A stretch of DNA of 64,000 nt, taken from Metaphire vulgaris (Eukaryota; Annelida; Clitellata; Crassiclitellata; Megascolecidae). Below, in pieces: positions 57,011 through 64,000 of this stretch; the stretch's first letter is position 1; each line of letters begins with the position of its first letter. The position numbers were made by a program, and so were the translations under genes. A model generated the notes under the pieces. The model worked only from the letters and a program-made list of their open reading frames with translations. It was not told where the DNA came from and made no database searches. Location: contig CM030832.1 in NCBI GenBank assembly GCA_018105865.1, positions 24,117,782 to 24,181,781 on the forward strand. The letters run 5' to 3'.

Positions 57011-57255
57011 TGGCAGGTGCAGCAAAGGAGAACACTGTGATGAATTCTGGATCGGCATTCATAGCTTAGACGGAAGCAACTGGAGAACTTCTAGAGGCTT
57101 CGAAATTGTGAAAAGTCGTCCATGTCAACAGTGGGCCGTCGGATTTCCAAGAAAAGATGGAGGAAATTGCGTTCTCATGAGTTTTAAAGGTTACCAGAGT
57201 AAAGGCGTCTGGAAAAACACCAATTGCGGCTTACGATTTAAATACGCCTGCATCG
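57011..57255 (+). CDS. Lectin gene C, exon 3 (second half of CTLD1)
   Basis: TTGCAG acceptor, G|GTTAGT donor, 245 nt. Encodes CSKGEHCDEFWIGIHSLDGS, CQQWAVGFPRKDGGNC, GVWKNTNC and KYACI. The frame is intact and again shows no canonical sugar-binding triplet. Confidence 0.88.
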
Positions 57256-57665
57256 GTTAGTCTGTTGCTTTCATCAAATTGAACTCCTTCAATGTTAAAC
57301 AGATATCTAAATATTATAACTGTGTAATCTTTCATATCATGATTGAAACGTCATTGCAAGAAGTGAGTGGGAAGTGTTCCCGACAGACAAAATAGTCGTA
57401 CGTATTCTCGTGACTGCAGTGTTCTGAAGTCGTAGTTTATTGCGGAAATTCCGCTGTTTAGATTAAATTATAAATTTATGTTTCTAAATATTTTAAGTTA
57501 TTTTTTTAAATTAATGAGAATAAAAAACGAGTTGTCTGATTCACTTGTTACACATCTACAGTATTTCTTTATTGTTCTAGTCATTGGCGCCAGATAGTCT
57601 GCTGTAATTCCTTCAATAGTTGAGAGCGTTACCAGATCAGAGAGGTAACTGCAGCTCAATGTAGG

Positions 57666-57859
57666 CATGGGCGTCCGGAGGGGGGTGCAAGGAGGTGCAA
57701 TTGCACCCCCTTTAAAAAATGTGGAGTTATGAAAAAAGTAAAGTTACTTGTTTCTTTCGTCACAAAACCTTGTTTTGCACCCCCCTGGAAAATTTTTCCA
57801 ATTATTTTGTCACAAGACCCTTTTTGCACCCCCTGGAAAAATTTCTGCGGACGCCCATG
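57666..57859. mobile_element. 194-bp hAT-type MITE
   Basis: Termini CATGGGCGTCCG and CGGACGCCCATG are flanked by a perfect 8-bp duplication AATGTAGG (57658-57665 and 57860-57867). Unit A (about 16518-16530) lacks it. Confidence 0.9.
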
Positions 57860-57924
57860 AATGTAGGTGCAAGTGTGATGCTGAAGACGATTAATTATGT
57901 CTGGGTCTGATTATTAAATACAAT

Positions 57925-58687
57925 ACTAATCTAATCTAATCTAATCTTAAACTTCTATAGCGCCACTTTCATAATGCACAGGAGCATCAACCGATGGGAC
58001 ACCAAAACCAAATCACTAAAGATCCAGGTCAAATCCAGGGTATGCGGCCGAACAAAACGGGTGACAGTCTATGGTGGATAAGCCCGGTCAAAAAGATGGG
58101 TCTTTAATCTTGCTCTAAAAATTTGTAATGAATCTGCAATGCGAACATGCTGAGGCAATGAGTTCCAGAGTTTTGGGGCGGCCACTGAGAAAGCACGAGA
58201 ACCAAGAACTGTCCGAGTATGGGAGATGGAGAGAACTATTGCAGACGAGGATCTGGTCGAGTATTTGTTTGCTTGTACAGAAAGTTTTGAAAAGAAGGTA
58301 ACTGGGTTCCTTGTAGTAAAGTGTTTTTGTATACCTGAAGGCAGATTTTAAAGTCTATCCTTTCTTTAATTGGAAGCCAGTGAAGACCCTTACGGACTGG
58401 GGTTATGTGCTCACGTTTTAAGGTTTTTGAAATTACCCGAGCCAATGAATTTTGAACTCGTTGGAGTTTAGCCAGGTTTGATTTAGAAATGACAAAAAGA
58501 AGGGAATTGCAATAATCAAGACGACTGGACACTAAGGCATTTGCCAAAAGCATTAATGCAGGTTTATTCAGAAATTTCCTAATACGATACAAATCACGAA
58601 GGTGGTAGTGAGGTATTTTACAAATGCTATTTGTGTGAGTTGAGAAGGAAAGTGTGGAATCAAAAATTACTCCTAGATCCCCATACC
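57925..58687 (-). mobile_element. L2/CR1-type LINE, 5'-truncated
   Basis: On the minus strand it encodes DLGVIFDSTLSFSTHTNSIC, SSRLDYCNSLLFVISKSNLA, KREHITPVRKGLHWLPIKER and IDFKICLQVYK. The 3' UTR ends in (TTAGA)n at 57925-57946. It is the same family as 6540-10885 and interrupts a block collinear with 17895-17960 of unit A. Confidence 0.88.
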
Positions 58688-58689
58688 GC

Positions 58690-59097
58690 ATATTGTTGTT
58701 TTCGCACAATAAATACGCGTTTTATACGTATTTATGTGCAGTCGAACTGGCATTCTAAAATTGTTATAGGCCTATAGTTTCAGCAGGCGGATTGACAACA
58801 ATTGTGGACCATAGAATTTATATGGCAAATCTTGAAGACGCGGCAGATACAGCAGACAGATAGACGCTTGCAAAGGCACTGACGCACAGAAGGCATGAGC
58901 TCTGAACCATAGGAAACAAAGAGATGTGAAGTCAATGGGTGCTGGAACGTGTTGAAATTAGACGCAGAAATGATCATTATATTGTGAAAGTTCCGCGGAT
59001 GGCGACTGCGTTAAATCTCTGGAGAGTCGCGGATATTCGTTGTAGCAGAAAGGATGATTCTATTTCATCGCCAGATCTCCTGATTGTAGTGGTAGAA

Positions 59098-59156
<59 letters not shown>

Positions 59157-59157
59157 G
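58690..59157. repeat. Unit-conserved intron 3 block of unit C with (ATT)n
   Basis: Collinear with 17930-18390. The ATT run is at 59097-59156. In unit A the Helitron-like copy 1 is inserted just after this point. Confidence 0.8.
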
Positions 59158-59229
59158 ATCATTATTATCATCATCATCATCATTATTATAACTATTATAA
59201 CTATTATAAGTTATTATAAATTATAATTT

Positions 59230-59440
59230 AATTAGTATTATTAGGGCCGTCGAGAGGGGGCAAGAGGTCAAGGGGGCAACTGCACAGGCGCCCGGCGGTC
59301 TAGGGGGAGGCCCGGCGGTCTAGGGGGGCCGGATTGATGATGAATATGTATAATTAACAATAATATGAATAATAACACTAAAGTAGAGGGGGCCCGGCGA
59401 GCAAAAATGGGGCCCGGTGTGGCAGGCATGGCGGACCCTA
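59230..59440. other. G-rich stretch with GGCCCGGCGG repeats
   Basis: CCCGGCGGTCTAGGGGG appears twice (about 59290 and 59309), and GGGCCCGGCG/GGGGCCCGGTG follow at 59391 and 59410. The pattern is that of a MITE, but no clear termini were fixed. Confidence 0.4.
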
Positions 59441-59825
59441 GAGACAATTTACTCTAGAGTACATCATACCTAGTACAATGGACTCTAGAGTAGATTGTGC
59501 CTAGGTACAATCTACTCCAGAGTACCAGATAACTGGCGGTAGCCTGCACTCTAGAGTACGAAACACCTAGGCATGGTGGACTCCAGGCACAACGTACTGC
59601 AGAGTACATTATACCTAGTTACAACGTACTCTAGGTACTTCATACCTAGGCACAACGTACTCTAGAGTGCATTATACCTAGGTACAGCGTACTCTAAGTA
59701 CTTCATAGCTAGGCACAATGTACTCTAGAGTACATCATACCTAGGTACAGTGTACTCTAGAATAGATCGTGACTATGTATAACGTACTCTAGGAACATCA
59801 TACCTAGGTACGACGTAATATTGTC
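59440..59825. repeat. CTAG-rich palindromic minisatellite
   Basis: About ten imperfect units of roughly 36-40 bp. Each combines the palindromes GTACTCTAGAGTAC and TACCTAGGTA (for example GTACTCTAGAGTACATCATA followed by CCTAGGTAC). Confidence 0.88.
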
Positions 59826-59869
59826 ATAATCCTTAAATTGAAACAGTCCTGGTATTCTTAATCTTTCTT

Positions 59870-59929
59870 TCTAGTGGTGGTGGTGGTGATGATAATAAAA
59901 ATTATGGAAATAATAATGACGACGATGAT

Positions 59930-59979
<50 letters not shown>

Positions 59980-60184
59980 AGCTGATGATGATGAGGATGA
60001 GGATGATGACGATGTGGGTGTTGGTGTTGGTGATGGTGATGGTGACGACGACGACGACGACGATGATGATGATGATGATGATGATTATGATGAAGACGAC
60101 GACGATGTGTGGTGTTGGTGGTGATGATGAGGATAATAATGATGATGATGTGGGTGTTGGTTTGTGGTGGTGATGATGATGATG

Positions 60185-60253
<69 letters not shown>

Positions 60254-60276
60254 TATAATAATAAATAATAATAATA

Positions 60277-60346
<70 letters not shown>

Positions 60347-60360
60347 TTAATAATAATAAT
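59870..60360. repeat. Microsatellite cluster (GAT)n, (GAC)n, (AAT)n
   Basis: (AAT)n at about 59930-59977, GATGATGACGACGAC-type runs at 59978-60180 and a long (AAT)n at 60181-60360 with short interruptions. No coding value. Confidence 0.93.
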
Positions 60361-60479
60361 TGCTACTATAAAGTTCATAATACATGTTCGCTATGTAGTT
60401 TCTAGAGTACAGGAGTACAGTGCTAACTTAATCTGGTTGCAATCTAGAGTCCACCGTGCCTACAGATATCTAAGACTCT

Positions 60480-60826
60480 AGAGTAAGAAATTCTTCTAGA
60501 GTCCATGCTGCTTCTTACTATCGTGTTTGGGGATGATGTACTCTAGAGTACATCATACATAGGTATTATGTAATCTAGAATCCATCGTGCCTACAGGTAT
60601 TATGGACCCTAGATCGCAAACAGTGCCTAGAGTCCGTCCTGGCTCCTACACCGGTGTAGGAGGCAGAACGGACTCTAGGCTCTTTTGGACTCTAGAGTCC
60701 ATAATGCCTGTAGGCATTATACCTAAGTATGATGTACTCTAGAGTACAAAATCTCCAAACACGATAGTAGGAGGCAGCATGGACTCTAGAAGAACTATGT
60801 ACTCTACAGGGTGTCTACGAAAAAAA
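60480..60826. repeat. Large palindrome with CTAG-rich arms
   Basis: Centre CTCCTACACCGGTGTAGGAG at 60643-60662. Arms of about 170 bp pair outward through GGACTCTAG, CATAAT.CCTGTAGGCA, GTATGATGTACTCTAGAGTA, CCAAACACGATAGTA and GCAGCATGGACTCTAGAAGAA, with small indels. Confidence 0.85.
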
Positions 60827-60884
60827 AAACCCAGCAGGAAAACTTTGATTTCTTAAAAGTTCCTAAATATATTTTTATCAAAAT

Positions 60885-61480
60885 TGCCACACTTGTGCAA
60901 TACATATTTCCCCACCTTTCTGCCAATTTTTATCTCATTTGCATGTAAGATGGCCATTTTGTGATATATCAAAGTCAAACTTCGATTTTTACTACTCAGT
61001 CGCAGCATGACAGGCCTAAATATCTATAGCTTCACATAAATTTGGCTTCATGTCAATTTGGGTGGTATTAGTAGCAGCTGTTGTTGTTGTTCCAGTAGTA
61101 GTAGTAGTAAAGTTTAAATCGAATGCAATTTTGTAAACATGTTTTTAAACTCACACAATTCGACATAACAATAAAAGTTTGATTTAAACTTTCAAAATGG
61201 GTAAAATATCGAATGAAGATAAGATGCGAATTCAGACATTACGGGAGCTTAGCTTTGGATACCGAACAATTTTTGCAATTAAGGTTAGGGTTAGGGTTAG
61301 GGTTTTCAATTATGTCCGATACCCATCTTGAACAATTGTGGTTTAAACTGAAATTTCTAGACAATCAATAAAATTTTGTATGTTGATTCGTTAAAATCGA
61401 ATTTTGACTTTGATATCTCACAAAATAGCCATCTTACAGGCAAATGAGATGAAAATTGGCAGAAAGGTGGGGAAATAAAA
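60885..61480 (+). mobile_element. Tc1/mariner-like remnant with inverted arms
   Basis: Arms at 60907-60990 and 61393-61476 are inverted copies of each other (CCCCACCTTTCTGCCAATTT on the left). Between them, ATG at 61197 opens 29 codons (MGKISNEDKMRIQTLRELSF, then GYRTIFAIK) resembling the N-terminal helix-turn-helix of Tc1/IS630-type transposases. The frame then collapses into a TTAGGG tract. Deleted derivative. Confidence 0.65.
61283..61302. repeat. Interstitial (TTAGGG)n tract
   Basis: GGTTAGGGTTAGGGTTAGGG exactly at the point where the transposase-like frame of the mariner remnant stops. Confidence 0.9.
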
Positions 61481-61718
61481 GCGATAAAAGCGTTTTATTC
61501 CAGTTCCAAGGCGTGTCTGTGGACGGAAGGGTGTCGAGACAAGGATAAGTATTGATTCTTTTATTGATGCAATTCTGATTGTGTTTTTGCGTAGTTTTGT
61601 TCGTGTAGAAGACTTAAGTATTGCTACTGAGCGATATTGAAGGAGCGAAGATCACGTCGCGATACTTGATTAAAATTTTCCATACTCTTATACAGTTAGA
61701 TAATATTAAAATTTACAA

Positions 61719-62616
61719 ATGGGTCGGGATAAGGAACCGTTGGTCATCTGCGACACCTGTGGCATGAGCGGTGTGGCCGACTACATGGATGAAGAGGAGA
61801 TCTGTTGCAAGTGCAAGAGGATCGCGGCTCTTGAGAAGACCATCGTGGAGCAGGGGAAGAAGCTGGCGGAGGTTGAGAAAATCCTCAAGAAGATATTGGA
61901 AGAAAGACCGCAGAAGGAACCGGAGCCGGCAAAGTCCTATGCGGATAAGGTGAAGGAACAGATGCCGGAAAGAAGCAAGACCATAGTGGTGAAGCTGCCG
62001 GACACACCAAAGAGGGAGGGGCCACAGCAGAGGCGTAAACAGACACTTGTTTACGTGGGCGAGGCGGAAGAGAGAACGGACAAGGAAGGTAGCAAACCGG
62101 CTGTTGTCTTAGTGGGGGATTCAAACGCTAGGAATTTAGGAAAGAATTTAGTTTTACAGACTAAAAACCAGTACGTGGCCATCTCGCGTTCAGGTGCGAG
62201 AAATTGAAGATGTGGAGGAGTTACTGGAAGAAGAAGCTGGAAGAGAAGCAGAGACGTGTGTGGTGGAGCTGGGGACGAACAATCTGCTGCAGGATGAAAA
62301 AGCAGACATAATTGAGAAATTCAGGAGAATGATTAGAGAATTGAAACAGCGGAGGAAGCACTTGGTGATCACAGGAATCATGCCTAGAAGAGACCTGTCT
62401 AGAAGCAATGAGAGCAAGAGATTGGAGGTCAATGCCATGCTGATGGGAATATGCAGGAAAGAAGGAGTTGATTTCGTGGACGTGGAATTCAACGCACAGA
62501 GATCAGGATACCTTGCCAGGGGATGGGCTTCATCTTAATTGGATGGGAGCAGACATGGTGGCAAGGAGGATATTTCATACAGTGAAGTCTGCTTGCCTGT
62601 GTAGGCATTTAAACTG
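61719..62616 (+). pseudogene. CR1 ORF1 protein with zinc-like, coiled-coil and SGNH esterase domains
   Basis: Starts MGRDKEPLVICDTCGMSGVA. CxxC pairs (CDTC and CCKC) suggest a small zinc-binding domain. They are followed by a coiled coil (IAALEKTIVEQGKKLAEVEK) and a basic/proline linker. An SGNH-type esterase follows: VVLVGDSNARNLGK (Ser block), VVELGTNNLL (Asn block) and, after a second shift, DGLHLNWMGADMV (Asp-His block). Frames change near 62195-62205 and near 62505-62520. Esterase-bearing ORF1 is known for CR1-group LINEs. Its role in retrotransposition is unsettled. Confidence 0.8.
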
Positions 62617-64000
62617 AGGACAAAGGCAGTTAGAACAGATAGTAGCAGTGGTAGCCCTAGTAGAAGTAGTGGAGACTTTAGTAGTAGTAAACGCTTAGGT
62701 AGGTTAAATAGTAATAGACGTAGCTGTAGTAGTAAACATTCTACTGGGGAGGGGCGATTGAAGATTAGGGGTATCTCTAACTGTCTTGAAAATATAACAA
62801 TAAATAGCACCGACACCAGGAAGAAAAGTAGGGCTTTGATAGGGAAGAAACTTAAGTGTTTTTATACAAATGCCAGAAGTATTATAAACGCAAGTAAAAA
62901 AGCTGAGTTGGAAATGTGCATCAGTTCAATCAAACCAGATATTATAGGTATTACAGAGACCTGGGCCAGACAGGAAATAGACGATGGAGAGCTAGGTTTG
63001 AATGGGTATGTAATGTTTAGAAAGGACAGGGAAAACCTAAGTGTCAGAGGTCATGGAGCTGGGGGAGTAATACTGTATGTCAAAGAAGAACTGAATGCAT
63101 TGGAAAGAAGGGATATTCAAGATGACAATTTTAGAGAAAATATTTGGTGTGAAATCAGATGCAAAAAAGAAAAAATACTATTAGGCGTATGCTATCGGGT
63201 CCCAGATGCAAAGGAGGAAATAGATATTGGATTGTTTAGGATTTTAGATATAGTAGCCAAAGAAAATGTACTAATAATGGGTGACTTCAACTATCATATT
63301 AACTGGGAAAGCATGGAGGCAGACAGGAACCAGGACAAGAGATTTCTTAAGTGCATGGATGACAATTTCCTCACACAACATGTCACTGAACCAACGAGAG
63401 GAGGTAACACACTGGACTTAATAATTACCTCAGATGATCAGTTAGTGAAGAATACGATGGTTGGACAAAACTTAGGCACAAGTGACCACCAGACAGTGAC
63501 ATTTGATGTAATTTTAGCAGAAGACATCGAGAGCACACGCAACCAAAAAAAAAAAATTATTTCCGGGGAAACTACGATCTGGCTAGGAAGATGATCGAAG
63601 ATTTGGACATAGGAAGCATGATAAAGGATAAAAATGCAGAAGAAAGCTGGGAAATATTTAAAAATTGCATGTCAAGGGTTATGGATTCAACAATACCAAA
63701 ACAGCGGACACTTAACAAAAAACTTCCATGGGTTACGAGAGAGGTACAGAAGAAGAGAAGGGCCAAAAACAAAGCGTGGAAGAAATTGAGAAGGCACCAA
63801 CTAAAAATGCAAAGCAATGAAGGTTTGGAACAGGCGAGATTAAAACAGTTACAGTCCAGTTATGTGCAAAAGAGGAACAAATCAACAGCTACAAACAAAG
63901 CGGCTATTGCAGAGTATGAAAACAAATTAGCAAAAGACATCAAACGGAACAGTAAGAGTTTTTATGGATATGCAAGAAGTAAGATGAAGCGAAAAGAAAA
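62606..64000 (+). pseudogene. CR1 ORF2: endonuclease and linker, incomplete
   Basis: The frame is open from about 62606 with a Ser/Arg-rich start and no early ATG. It continues with the APE endonuclease: KCFYTNARSI, PDIIGITETWARQEIDDGEL, GHGAGGVILYVKEEL, LLGVCYRVPDA, LIMGDFNYHINW, GGNTLDLIITSDDQ and LGTSDHQTVTFDV. These cover the N, E, R, D-x-N and S-D-H catalytic blocks. The stop at 63594 follows a shift at the A run near 63546. The other frame continues FRGNYDLARKMIEDLDIG, PWVTREVQKKRRAKNKAWKK and ANKAAIAEYENKL-like linker to the window end. Confidence 0.82.

Larger units (their letters stand above)
61490..64000 (+). mobile_element. CR1-type LINE, little decayed, continues past window
   Basis: A 5' UTR (about 61490-61718), ORF1 (61719-62616) and ORF2 (from about 62606) are in the order typical of CR1 elements. 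Frames are broken only by small shifts, one at an A homopolymer (63546-63557). This suggests a recent insertion, or sequencing/assembly indels. The RT domain lies beyond the window. Confidence 0.88.

Overview
This is intron-rich, repeat-laden animal DNA, most likely from a marine invertebrate. The evidence is GT-AG split exons with conserved phases, CR1-, L2- and RTE-type LINEs, tRNA-derived SINEs, many hAT-type MITEs, Helitron-like elements, (ATT)n microsatellites and TTAGGG tracts. The species cannot be fixed from the window. There are no bacterial operons, CRISPR arrays or rRNA genes.

The backbone is a tandem array of three paralogous, plus-strand genes for secreted proteins with two C-type lectin-like domains (CTLDs). 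Each gene has the same five-exon plan: signal peptide; CTLD1 first half; CTLD1 second half; CTLD2 first half; CTLD2 second half. Intron phases are 1-2-1-1. Unit A has exons at 3458-3533, 3826-4006, 15674-15918, 20314-20499 and 26327-26556, and its last exon is frameshifted. Unit B looks intact (33470-33530, 33970-34150, 46554-46798, 47973-48158, 49354-49637; 318 codons plus stop). Unit C has exons 1-3 (54979-55039, 55449-55629, 57011-57255), and exons 4-5 were not found before the window ends. About 1.8-3.3 kb upstream of each gene lies a conserved promoter-like block. It holds a doubled CAGCTG E-box, then 54-57 bp later a TATTTAAATA box. A decayed fourth copy lies in unit B.

Almost everything else is mobile DNA in the introns and spacers. 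Because the three units are paralogous, several insertions can be read against 'empty sites' in a sister unit. Unit A holds an L2-like LINE with a decayed 2A-like peptide, interrupted by a 1.1 kb hAT element (7355-8459), an RTE-like LINE with a 10-bp target duplication (12245-14849), a hAT carrying a second hAT (16561-17886), a 1.65 kb Helitron-like element (18401-20049) and decayed LINEs. Intron 2 of unit B holds a roughly 9.3 kb composite. It is a TIR-bounded element (about 36868-46217) coding for an unnamed protein family. That coding region is split by a 3.86 kb DNA transposon with about 148-bp TIRs and a 6-bp TSD (39485-43343), and a second copy of the 1.6 kb Helitron-like element lies in its 3' part. 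Between B and C is a 2.0 kb element with TC...CTAG ends and long inverted termini (50688-52696). Unit C carries a small Helitron inside a MITE (56089-56552), an L2 fragment, CTAG-rich palindromic arrays (59440-60826), a Tc1/mariner remnant and, at the right edge, a little-decayed CR1-type LINE running out of the window.

The lectin genes may serve in recognition or immunity, which is inferred from the family only. Both CTLDs lack the usual EPN/QPD and WND calcium/sugar residues, so a non-classical ligand mode is likely.
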